A stretch of DNA of 37,577 nucleotides, from the NCBI GenBank assembly GCA_937951685.1, contig CALFBG010000140.1, forward strand, positions 1 through 37,577, read 5' to 3'. The notes beneath the pieces are model-generated. The model was not told the origin of the DNA. It did not search any database and saw only the letters and a program-made list of their open reading frames with translations. Source of the stretch: an uncultured Saprospiraceae bacterium. Its GTDB lineage: Bacteria; Bacteroidota; Bacteroidia; Chitinophagales; Saprospiraceae. Numbering within the stretch: position 1 is the stretch's first letter; each line of letters begins with the position of its first letter. Below are positions 1-7,641 of this stretch, piece after piece. The translations under genes and the position numbers were made by a program.

Positions 1-367
1 GCTTCACTGTTTTGTTAAACACTTTACTTTTTTGTAAAAAATAGCTTATTTCGGGGCATTCACAGTGAACATTTTCAGTCGTAAAATGTATAATTTATAC
101 CTAACAAGAAGAAATAATATAAACTTTATAAGAATCCTAAGCTAAAGAATAGTAGAGTTTTCGTAATTTAGCGCCAACATATTAGTACTATGATTCATAA
201 CTACTGAGTTTGACATCCCTACCGCTTTAAGTGAAGTTTTTAAATAACTTTAGTAAGAAGATTCCTCATTTGTATTCGTCAGTCAGTTTTTTTTGAAAAA
301 ATACTGTGTAGCAAGTCGTTAGATATGCTAAACAGATTGAATGTATTATCAAAAGTAAATTTATCCC
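1..367. other. AT-rich upstream region without a recognisable gene
   Basis: This stretch precedes the rightward gene starting at 368 and has no convincing coding frame. It is strongly AT-rich. One perfect small palindrome (GTATAATTTATAC, 88-100) is visible and could be an operator or chance in AT-rich DNA. I found no exact match to the Bacteroidota -7 element (TAnnTTTG). The promoter of the gene at 368 probably lies here but I cannot place it. Confidence 0.5.
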
Positions 368-3300
368 ATGAAAATACGAATCCTCCCCCGCTTGGGGTGT
401 TTTCATTGGTTATATCTAGGTGTTTTTGGACTTTTATTGCTAGCTCCTGTTAGTAATAAGGCGCAAATTCCCGTGGAATGGGATCGAACCTTTGGTGGTT
501 CTGGTTGGGAAAACTTGGAAAGCTCCTTCCAAACCGCAGATAATGGTTTTATTCTAGGGGGCACAAGTTCTTCTACCAACGACGGCGATATCAGTCAAGC
601 CGCTTATGGTGGATCAGATTACTGGATTGTAAAATCAGATGGAAATGGTGTTTTAGAGTGGGAAAGTCGCTTTGGTGGTTCGGGATCAGATCACCTTTGG
701 TGTGTCATTCCACGTTACGAAGGAGGATATGTGCTCGCGGGAGATTCCAATTCTAACCAAAATGGCGTAAAAGAAGAGGATAGTATCGGAGGGAAAGACT
801 TTTGGGTCATCATGACCGATGAAAATGGCAATAAAATCTGGGATCGAACCATCGGGGGAACCCAAGATGATGAATTATTCAATGTTATTCCAACCAAAGA
901 TAGCTGTTACCTACTCGCGGGGCATTCTAGTTCGGATGCTGGAGCCAATAAATCAGCAAATTCAAGAGGCGATAAGGATTTTTGGATTGTCAAAATTAAT
1001 CGTTTTGGTGCAATCATGTGGGATCGTACCATCGGAGGCCCGGGAGAAGATCGACTTTTAAGTGTAAAAGAAACGGAAGATGGTGGTTTTATACTCGGTG
1101 GAGGATCGCGATCGAATGCCGGCGGAGAAAAATCAGATAATCGTTTTGGAACAGCCGGAGAAGCAGATTTTTGGTTAGTAAAAGTAGATCAGGATGGGAA
1201 TAAACTTTGGGATCGTACTTTCGGCGGAGATTTAGAAGATGTATTGATTGATCTGGAGGTAACCGCAGACAATGGATTTATACTCGTAGGACAAACGCGC
1301 TCTCCCATTAGTGGGAATAAAACTTCTAGTTTTAATGGCGTGTGGGATGCTTGGGTAATTAAAACGGATGCTAGTGGAAATAAAGAATGGGAACAAACTT
1401 TTGGCGGCGACCAGCTAGACATTCTTACCAGTGTACAAGAAAATGTAATCGGAAATTTCATATTTGGCGGTATTTCTGACTCTCCGCCCAGCGGAAATAA
1501 AACTGCTGCAAATCAAGGAACTTATGATTTTTGGATGCTATATCTTACTGCTGCGGGAGATAAGATCTGGGATATGAGTTATGGAGGAGCGAACGCCGAA
1601 GCATTGACAGAAATTCACCAAATTAACAACGGAAGTTATTACTTAATTGGTCACTCTCGCTCTCAAGTAGGTGGGGACAAACAAGCTCCAAATATTGGTT
1701 TAAATGATTTTTGGATCCTCAAAACGGTATGCGATCGTAGCATTGACCTTGGCATGGATACGCTTATTTGTGTCGGTGATTCGATCGCTTTAGATGCTAC
1801 AGACACGGAATGTGTTGGTTGTACTTATACCTGGAGTGACCTCGGCGAAAGTGTTCCTAATCGCACAATAAGCCCGAGTGCAAGTCAGCTGCTGGAAGTT
1901 TATAGCGTAGATAGTTTAGGCTGTGCCGCAAGAGACGAAATTGAAATTACAGTCAATCCCTTGCCTTTAATAACCTTAGGAAATGACACGACGGTCTGTG
2001 CGGGAGAAAGCTTAACACTTAACGCCGGAGAAGGTGGTGCAACTTATCAGTGGTCGCCAGTAACACAAAATCTTGCCGTTATTCAAGTCGATACTTCTAG
2101 TACGTATGCAGTAACCGTTACAGATGCTTTTGGTTGCAACAATACGGATAGCATTGCTGTCCATTTTAACCCAATATTGGATACGTTGAATTTTCAAGAA
2201 CTACCTAACGTGCTGAATACAGCCTTCGAGATTAGTTTTGAAATAACGGGAGGCGATAGCACGAGTTACCTTGTTTTAGGAATTGCGGGGACAATTGAAA
2301 ACAGTGTTTTTACAAGTGAGTCGCTTCCGTGTAACACTAATTACCAATTCAGTATACAAGATAATTTTACTTGCCAAATAATCGAAATTAGTGGTTTTAA
2401 TGAGTGTCCTTGCACTACGGATGCGGGGACAATGGAAGTCATGGAGCTAAAAATTTGTGGTACCGAAACGGCAACCGCCAATCACCTAGCAGATCATACT
2501 TTAGCAGATAATGATATCTTGATTTTTGTCTTACACGACGAAAGTGGAACCAGTCTCGGGAATATTTTTGCGAGTCATACGAGTCCTAGTTTTAGCTTTA
2601 CAGCTGCGAATGATTTAGTTTACGGAACGACGTATTATATCTCCGCCGTAGCGGGTGCTGCGGATGGTAATGGCGGTGTGATTCCCGCCGATGAATGTTT
2701 TGCTGTAGCTGCGGGTACACCAGTCGTTTTTTATCCCGAAGCAGTGGCTACAATTATTCCCCTCGGAGGGTTAGCAATCAGTTGTAATCAAACTAGTGTA
2801 CTGCTAGATGGGAATAGTTCTAATGCTTTTGGAAACTTAGATTTTGCTTGGAGTTTAAACGAAGCTGTACTTTCTACTACGCCAGCTTTTGAAGTGGTAA
2901 AAGCTGGAACTTATGAACTGCTCGTAACGGATCAAGTCAGCGCTTGTACGGCTACGGAAGTCGTTGAAATTAGTTCTGCCATTGATTTGCCAACGGTGTT
3001 GATTGACGATCCCGCAGTATTAAATTGTACTCAAACAACTATCCAACTCAACGCAGGAAGTTCTTCTACAGGACCAAACTTTAGTTACCAATGGAGTGGG
3101 ACAATTGATGCCGGAGCGCAAAGCTTGTTTCCCGAAATATCAAGCCCAGGTACCTACGAATTATCCATTACGAACACAAACAATAATTGCATCAATACCG
3201 CAACGGTTGAAATCGAGATTGACACCTTACGACCAGTACTAACGATGGAAGATGAGCTACAACTAGAATGCCTTCTTCCTGAGGTTACACTCGGCGTAGC

Positions 3301-4249
3301 TGTCAGTGCGGAAGGAAATCCTGTAAGTTATCTTTGGCAAGATGACAATGCTCAGTCAATCAATGGAAGCGCTTTGCCAACGCCTAGTGTGTCCGCAGCG
3401 GGAGTTTATACCGTTATCGTTACAAATTTGAATAATGCTTGTACGGCGGAGGCGCAACAAACCGTATTAGCAGCAGAGACGATTAGAACATTTGATTTGA
3501 ATGCGACGTCGGTGACTTGCTACGGTGATTCGGATGGAACAATTCAGGTTGATACCGTAATCGGTGGCACAGCGCCTTACTTATTTTCTTTTGCGGGAGC
3601 ACCATTTCAAAGTCAAAAAGAATTTACTGGTCTAGCGCACGGTGTGTACGAGTTAGGCGTTCAAGATATAAATGGTTGTGAGGTAATCGAAACGATTGTA
3701 GTTGAAAGTCCCAGTGAATTAATGGTTGACTTAGGGGAAAACCTTTCTATTGAACTAGGAGATGTTTTAGAACTAGACGCTATACCAAACCGTGCTATTG
3801 ATAGTTTTTACTGGGAAACCTCCGCTCCGATCGCCTGCGAAGAATGCTTGTCTACCATTGCGGAACCCTTGCTGCCGAGTACGTATAAAATTACGGTTTG
3901 GGATGAAAATGGCTGCTCGGCTACTGATCTATTATCCGTGTTTATTTTCAAAAATCGCCGCGTTTATATTCCTACGGCTTTCTCTCCCAACGGAGATGGC
4001 ATCAACGATTTTTTTATGGCTTACGGCGCTAAAGAAGTGGCTAAGATTAACGTCTTGAAAGTCTTTGATCGTTGGGGAGCTTCCTTATTCGAAGTAAGAG
4101 ATCTTGCTCCCGGGGAAGAAACCAAAGGTTGGGATGGATACTTCCAAGGGCGCTTGTTGCAAACAGGCGTGTACAGCTATTTCTTAGAGGTGAGCTATAC
4201 CGACGGGGTAGTTGAATTATTTAAAGGCGACGTTACTTTGCTGCATTAA
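368..4249 (+). CDS. T9SS type B sorting-domain protein with seven propeller-like repeats
   Basis: A 1293-residue exported protein. Residues 1-32 are a signal peptide (hydrophobic stretch about 14-27, likely cut near SNKAQ). Residues about 37-456 hold seven ~60-residue repeats of the form W-D-R-T-F-G-G ... G-G-F-I-L-G-G ... D-F-W-I-V-K ... G-N-K, matching one seven-bladed beta-propeller. Next come several Ig/PKD-like modules with paired cysteines, a SprB-like module near residues 1085-1160, and a C-terminal domain (about 1199-1293) starting VYIPTAFSPNGDGINDFF, the type B (CHU_C/gliding-motility) signature that directs T9SS export and surface retention. The start is ATG at 368, after 'ttatccc' with no Shine-Dalgarno, as is usual in the phylum. 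It converges on the esterase gene with only 16 bp between the stops. Binding target unknown; probably an adhesin or surface scaffold. Confidence 0.88.
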   Translation: MKIRILPRLGCFHWLYLGVFGLLLLAPVSNKAQIPVEWDRTFGGSGWENLESSFQTADNGFILGGTSSSTNDGDISQAAYGGSDYWIVKSDGNGVLEWESRFGGSGSDHLWCVIPRYEGGYVLAGDSNSNQNGVKEEDSIGGKDFWVIMTDENGNKIWDRTIGGTQDDELFNVIPTKDSCYLLAGHSSSDAGANKSANSRGDKDFWIVKINRFGAIMWDRTIGGPGEDRLLSVKETEDGGFILGGGSRSNAGGEKSDNRFGTAGEADFWLVKVDQDGNKLWDRTFGGDLEDVLIDLEVTADNGFILVGQTRSPISGNKTSSFNGVWDAWVIKTDASGNKEWEQTFGGDQLDILTSVQENVIGNFIFGGISDSPPSGNKTAANQGTYDFWMLYLTAAGDKIWDMSYGGANAEALTEIHQINNGSYYLIGHSRSQVGGDKQAPNIGLNDFWILKTVCDRSIDLGMDTLICVGDSIALDATDTECVGCTYTWSDLGESVPNRTISPSASQLLEVYSVDSLGCAARDEIEITVNPLPLITLGNDTTVCAGESLTLNAGEGGATYQWSPVTQNLAVIQVDTSSTYAVTVTDAFGCNNTDSIAVHFNPILDTLNFQELPNVLNTAFEISFEITGGDSTSYLVLGIAGTIENSVFTSESLPCNTNYQFSIQDNFTCQIIEISGFNECPCTTDAGTMEVMELKICGTETATANHLADHTLADNDILIFVLHDESGTSLGNIFASHTSPSFSFTAANDLVYGTTYYISAVAGAADGNGGVIPADECFAVAAGTPVVFYPEAVATIIPLGGLAISCNQTSVLLDGNSSNAFGNLDFAWSLNEAVLSTTPAFEVVKAGTYELLVTDQVSACTATEVVEISSAIDLPTVLIDDPAVLNCTQTTIQLNAGSSSTGPNFSYQWSGTIDAGAQSLFPEISSPGTYELSITNTNNNCINTATVEIEIDTLRPVLTMEDELQLECLLPEVTLGVAVSAEGNPVSYLWQDDNAQSINGSALPTPSVSAAGVYTVIVTNLNNACTAEAQQTVLAAETIRTFDLNATSVTCYGDSDGTIQVDTVIGGTAPYLFSFAGAPFQSQKEFTGLAHGVYELGVQDINGCEVIETIVVESPSELMVDLGENLSIELGDVLELDAIPNRAIDSFYWETSAPIACEECLSTIAEPLLPSTYKITVWDENGCSATDLLSVFIFKNRRVYIPTAFSPNGDGINDFFMAYGAKEVAKINVLKVFDRWGASLFEVRDLAPGEETKGWDGYFQGRLLQTGVYSYFLEVSYTDGVVELFKGDVTLLH

Positions 4250-4265
4250 GAAATAATAATTCCCC

Positions 4266-5672
4266 CTAACGAATAATCAATTGCTCCGTAAAAATAACTT
4301 GTCCTTTATTTTGAATCTGTACGATGTAGGTTCCTTTTGCCAAACTCGAAATGTCTAAAGCATCTGATAGATTTACGGCTTGATTTAAGACCCGTTCTCC
4401 TTGTAAAGTAAACACCTGTAAGCGGAAGATTTTCTTAGTCGGTTTCGCTTCGAAACGCAAACTATCGTTGGCTGGATTTGGGTAAAGTTTAACTCGATAA
4501 GTGAGTTCCGTAGTTGCCGTTGTGGTGAGGATTTGATTCCCACACAACCAAGCGTATAATGCAGGAAATTCTCTTGCCCAGTACCACTCACTGTGCTGTC
4601 CGTCGGCGTGTTGCACAAAGGCAATGTCGTTACTAGTAAAACCAACTGCCAAAAGACTATCTCGCATCCGGTCCATATCCGAAATCATGTCGGTGCTTTC
4701 ATTACTACCCGCGACAAAATAAAATTTAACTTCAGCTTCTTTTCCGGTTTGACTAACGTGTTGATAAGCTTGTTCTGAAAACCAAAAAGAAGGCGATAAA
4801 ATGCCCGCTTTCCCAAATACATCTTGGTGTTCAATCGCGGCGTAAAAACTAATTAAACCGCCTAAGGAACTTCCCGCAATTCCTGTATTCGCTCGGTCGG
4901 GAAGCGTCCGGTAATTAGCATCCACATAAGGCTTTAGTGTATTGACAATAAACTGCACATAAGCATCTCCTTGTCCACCACCATAGGTCGGATGAGACCA
5001 AGGCGTATATTCTTCAATCCGAGCTGCACCACCATTTTCAATACCAATCACGATAGAGCCATAGTCCCCCGCGTTAGCTAATGCATTCAAAGATTCATCA
5101 ACTTCCCATTCCCCACTAAAACTAGTTGCCGCATCAAATAAATTTTGAGCATCGTGCATATAGATCACAGGGTAGTTTTTGTCGGAACTCTCATAATCTG
5201 GAGGAAAGTAAATCCAAATTCTTCGATTGCGATTGAGTTGCGGCATATAGAAATCTTCGTCGAGTAGCATTACGTTGGCACTTGCCGTGGAATTGCCACC
5301 GTTGCCACCACTGAGGTCTTCCCAACCTAATACTTGTAAGCTGACTTCGGTCGGACTTCCATCGTACATCAGTACTCGATCTGGAACAAATCCACCTTGC
5401 GCAGTTGTCTCTACGGAAGCCCAAGCCCCTCTCGTAAATTTGAATTTTAATTCTCCAACGGTAGGCGTAAACGTAATTTGATAACTGCCATCTTGTTGCA
5501 AGTTCAAAATATAACCTTCGTTGCCCGCATCCCAGTTGTTGAACGTTCCCGCAACGTAAATACTCGCACTTGCTGGAGTGTTGCTAGGAACTGCGTCAAG
5601 GGTAAGGGTTAGCTGTGCTTGGGCAACATAATAGCTGAGGAAAAATAAAATGAATGTGATATTTTTAATCAT
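4266..5672 (-). CDS. Exported alpha/beta-hydrolase esterase with CBM48-like domain and T9SS type A tail
   Basis: I chose ATG at 5672 (468 aa) because it begins a compact signal peptide (MIKNITFILFFLSYYVAQA). An ATG 36 bp upstream would add a lysine-rich run before it. Domains: residues about 20-110 form a starch-binding-like (CBM48/AMPK-type) fold with the phrase AGTFNNWD; about 135-380 form an esterase domain of the PF00756 type (enterochelin esterase/esterase D-like) with nucleophile motif G-S-S-L-G (Ser269) and a likely catalytic His in QHSEWYW (His360); the last ~75 residues, from YRVKLYPNPANDSLRF, are the type A (Por-secretion) sorting domain. It should act outside the cell on an ester, possibly in acylated polysaccharide; the substrate is unknown. 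The start codon overlaps the stop of the TIR gene (ATGATTAA), suggesting coupled translation. Confidence 0.88.
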   Translation of the reverse strand: MIKNITFILFFLSYYVAQAQLTLTLDAVPSNTPASASIYVAGTFNNWDAGNEGYILNLQQDGSYQITFTPTVGELKFKFTRGAWASVETTAQGGFVPDRVLMYDGSPTEVSLQVLGWEDLSGGNGGNSTASANVMLLDEDFYMPQLNRNRRIWIYFPPDYESSDKNYPVIYMHDAQNLFDAATSFSGEWEVDESLNALANAGDYGSIVIGIENGGAARIEEYTPWSHPTYGGGQGDAYVQFIVNTLKPYVDANYRTLPDRANTGIAGSSLGGLISFYAAIEHQDVFGKAGILSPSFWFSEQAYQHVSQTGKEAEVKFYFVAGSNESTDMISDMDRMRDSLLAVGFTSNDIAFVQHADGQHSEWYWAREFPALYAWLCGNQILTTTATTELTYRVKLYPNPANDSLRFEAKPTKKIFRLQVFTLQGERVLNQAVNLSDALDISSLAKGTYIVQIQNKGQVIFTEQLIIR

Positions 5673-6150
5673 TATTGGCTTCTTTTTTCTTCTCTTGGCG
5701 AATTTCAATTGATTTCTTTAAAGATTGTGCAATGCTCAAAAAAGCTTCGTCTCTATTTTCCCAAGTGGTTACGGGTTTCCCATCTTTAGGAATCCCTTGC
5801 AGCTTTGCAAAATCTGTGGCGAACCAATCGCAGGGTTTGAGAATAATCGGAATAACCCTAGCGGTACCTGCCTCATGGCGTTCCATCGCCCGTTTAAGTT
5901 CAACGTCGTAAATATAGGTCGATGCTAAAAAGAGTGGCGTAAACAAAAGTAAGATAATGTCCGCCTCTTCTAATTCCTTTTTAATTTTTGTATCCCACTC
6001 TGTACCATCTTCGATTTGTCGATCATTCCAGATAGTGACCGCTTTTTGTCGTCTAATCATTGCGAGGTGTACATCGAGTTCCTCTCGTAAGGCTTCATCT
6101 TTGTGTGCGTAGGAAGTAAAGACTTTGATGGGGATATTTTCGTCAAACAT
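5665..6150 (-). CDS. TIR-domain protein (putative NADase effector)
   Basis: A 161-residue protein that is essentially one TIR domain. Visible hallmarks are the first strand and box 1 region (IKVFTSYAHKDE, residues 8-19), the W-N-D-R-Q-I-E-D-G-T-E-W segment (41-52), the strand ADIILLLFTPLFLAS (63-77), and VELKRAMERHE, where Glu84 sits where bacterial TIR NADases carry their catalytic glutamate. This is followed by VIPIILKPCDW. It has no signal peptide or membrane segment, so it should be cytoplasmic. The C-terminal tail is lysine-rich. Known bacterial TIR proteins cleave NAD+ or make signalling nucleotides during phage defence; that role here is inferred. It lies 57 bp after the DUF4231-like gene on the same strand and overlaps the esterase start by 8 bp. 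A TCTTTG about 30 bp upstream resembles a partial -7 element. Confidence 0.85.
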   Translation of the reverse strand: MFDENIPIKVFTSYAHKDEALREELDVHLAMIRRQKAVTIWNDRQIEDGTEWDTKIKKELEEADIILLLFTPLFLASTYIYDVELKRAMERHEAGTARVIPIILKPCDWFATDFAKLQGIPKDGKPVTTWENRDEAFLSIAQSLKKSIEIRQEKKKEANND

Positions 6151-6207
6151 ATTTAGTAATTTAGGCTAGGTGTAGCAAAGACACGGATGTTTATGCTAAG
6201 ATGAATT

Positions 6208-6639
6208 TTACTTACTTGATTTTTTCTTCTGATTGTATTTTGCCCAATTTTGATTTTCTTGTTGGGTAAAACTTTCGACTCTTTCTACTAAAGTTTGGAG
6301 CGAGTGATCTTCTCGGTATGGTCCCGACTTTGTTAAAAACAACAATTTCTCTCGTGCTAGGAGTTCCGCTGTTTGCCGATAATTAATCCAATTATCGTGG
6401 TATTTATTCAAGGCACTAATTCCTTCTAGAAAGGCAATGAGTAAACCACCAATCGCTACGGCTACTTTCAACCAAGTCCGTTCTTCGGTAATAAAACCTG
6501 CGAGGAAAGGAATTGAAATGGAGACAATAATGACGACCAGTTTAGTGAATTTGTACCACTGTTTATTCGTTTTACTTTTTTTCTCGTGCCAGGCGATTTG
6601 TTCATCCAAGCGTTTTTTGATATAATCTTCCGTATTCAT
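6208..6639 (-). CDS. DUF4231/SLATT-like two-helix membrane protein
   Basis: A 143-residue protein with two predicted membrane helices (residues about 31-50 and 56-77). They are flanked by a charged N-terminal helix (MNTEDYIKKRLDEQIAWHEKK) and a C-terminal helical region containing NYRQTAELLAREKLLF and WAKYNQKKK. This layout matches the DUF4231 family, which is grouped with SLATT domains that are predicted pore-forming or membrane-perturbing effectors in nucleotide-based conflict systems. The ATG at 6639 is preferred; an upstream GTG at 6696 would add 19 residues unlike the family. It is first in the leftward group with the TIR gene, so an effector pair is plausible (inference). The similarity to DUF4231 is from memory of the pattern, not a search. 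Confidence 0.75.
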   Translation of the reverse strand: MNTEDYIKKRLDEQIAWHEKKSKTNKQWYKFTKLVVIIVSISIPFLAGFITEERTWLKVAVAIGGLLIAFLEGISALNKYHDNWINYRQTAELLAREKLLFLTKSGPYREDHSLQTLVERVESFTQQENQNWAKYNQKKKSSK

Positions 6640-6643
6640 TTTA

Positions 6644-6651
6644 CAAAGATA
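6644..6651 (-). promoter_or_regulatory. Candidate Bacteroidota -7 element for the DUF4231-like gene
   Basis: On the minus strand TATCTTTG matches the Bacteroidota -7 consensus TAnnTTTG exactly and lies 4 bp before the ATG at 6639, so a transcript from it would be almost leaderless. I see no TTG/TTTG at the expected -33 distance, so the call is weak. Confidence 0.25.
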
Positions 6652-6721
6652 AGGGGAACAAGCATTTAAATCGCTGATATTTTGATACAACTTCACTATA
6701 TTACAAAAAAAATATACAGAT

Positions 6722-7210
6722 TTGGACGATCAAGAAAGCTTTAAGCAAAAAATAATTCCTATTCTCGAAGCAAAAGGTCAACTTTTTAAGAAAATAAGCC
6801 GTGTTTTTGCCAAAAAAGCACAAGGAGGAGAATGGATTGAAACCATTACCGATGATGGTTTAGAGACAAGAAATACTGCAAAAAGTGGAGATTTTATCGT
6901 CAAAAATCAAACAGAAGCCGGCGAACAGTACATTCTTTCCCCAGATAAATTCTTAACTCGTTATCAATTATACGATAAAAAGAAAGATGGCTTTCACGAA
7001 TATGATGCGATCGGGAAAATCCTAGCGATCGAAGTCGACCAAAATCTACTAACCCAGTTCAATTATCCACCAGAGTTTCATTTTATCGCACCTTGGGGGG
7101 CTAAAATGATCGTTAAAGAAAATGACTTTTTAGCCAGTCCACTAGATTTAAAATCAGTTTACCGAATCGCTAGAAAAGAATTTTTTCAAACCTACCAAAA
7201 GCTTTCCTAA
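6722..7210 (+). CDS. PGDYG-like two-repeat cytoplasmic protein
   Basis: A 162-residue protein with no signal or membrane segment. It begins with a helix, then has two similar halves: GDFIVKN...YILSPDKFLTRYQ (residues 57-82) and NDFLASP...YRIARKEFFQTYQ (134-159). A D-D-G-L-E-T-R-N phrase lies before the first half. This arrangement is reminiscent of the PGDYG family of bacterial proteins, though the exact PGDYG motif is degenerate here. The family has no established function that I know of. No ATG is available before residue ~129, and the frame is closed upstream at 6683-6685, so TTG at 6722 is the most likely start. The gene is divergent from the DUF4231-like gene (82 bp between starts), consistent with joint control. 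Family assignment is tentative. Confidence 0.6.
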   Translation: MDDQESFKQKIIPILEAKGQLFKKISRVFAKKAQGGEWIETITDDGLETRNTAKSGDFIVKNQTEAGEQYILSPDKFLTRYQLYDKKKDGFHEYDAIGKILAIEVDQNLLTQFNYPPEFHFIAPWGAKMIVKENDFLASPLDLKSVYRIARKEFFQTYQKLS

Positions 7211-7409
7211 TCCGGGAATAGCATTAATTCTCGTTGTTTAATATTTAGTTTAATCGTCAGTAGATCCTGAAGATGTGCCTACTATAGGTATGTTTTATTT
7301 TAAACACCTCAAACTTCCTCGTCACAAAATAATCTATTTGTAATTAATTCAAGGATACGTTTTTACTCAAGTTTATTTTATAGTATGTGTAAGAGAGATA
7401 TTTAAATAA

Positions 7410-7438
7410 AAACAATATCTATGGTATAGTTATTGTTT
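7410..7438. promoter_or_regulatory. Imperfect 29-bp dyad, candidate operator or RNA hairpin
   Basis: Arms AAACAATA-t-CTAT and ATAG-t-TATTGTTT are complementary at 12 of 13 positions around a central GGT (7423-7425). The right half contains ATGGTATAGTTATTG (7421-7435), which recurs with one change upstream of giant gene 3 (35829-35843) and more weakly upstream of giant gene 2 (25760-25777). Confidence 0.45.
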
Positions 7439-7546
7439 ATTCCTCTCATGTATAAACGCTCTTTTTCAAAAAAACTCCAAACTATTTCCAAACAAAGAGC
7501 TTAATATTTCCTAATCGCCTCTTTGAGGGGATTCCTCCTATTGACT

Positions 7547-7566
7547 AGTTTAATGAAAATTAAACT
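7547..7566 (+). promoter_or_regulatory. Hairpin with GAAA tetraloop in giant gene 1 leader
   Basis: AGTTTAAT and ATTAAACT are perfectly complementary 8-bp arms around GAAA, a GNRA-type tetraloop. It has no following U-run, so it is not an obvious terminator. It lies about 75 bp before the ATG at 7642, between one CTCTTTG and the downstream CAAAGAG that can pair with it. Confidence 0.4.
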
Positions 7567-7641
7567 CGTGGCAAAGAGCTTTACTAGCGTGTTGAGTGAC
7601 TCCAAATAGTATGCTCAAGCCTCTGAGTAACAAATACTAAC

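Larger units (their letters stand above)
7211..7641. other. Long leader/control region of giant gene 1
   Basis: There is no convincing gene in this 431-bp gap. It holds a 29-bp imperfect dyad (7410-7438), a hairpin with a GAAA loop (7547-7566), the block TTAATATTTC (7501-7510) and the block GCCTCTTTGAGGGGATT (7517-7533); these blocks recur upstream of giant gene 3. It also has three mutually pairing 7-mers (see findings). An 18-codon ATG frame at 7449-7505 lacks a ribosome site and is not called. Confidence 0.55.

Noticed and set aside
715..1461. Antisense open frames inside the propeller-repeat gene
   Set aside because: They lie opposite a long frame with clear repeats and domains and have no recognisable content of their own.
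5673..5708. Longer start for the esterase (ATG at 5706-5708)
   Set aside because: It would place a dozen mostly basic residues before a complete signal peptide and lies well inside the TIR coding region; the ATG at 5672 fits better.
6640..6696. Longer GTG start for the DUF4231-like protein
   Set aside because: The added residues do not resemble the family N-terminus, and the ATG at 6639 begins the expected charged helix.
7449..7505. 18-codon ATG frame in the giant 1 leader (MYKRSFSKKLQ...)
   Set aside because: There is no ribosome-binding sequence and no matching frame in the giant 3 leader.
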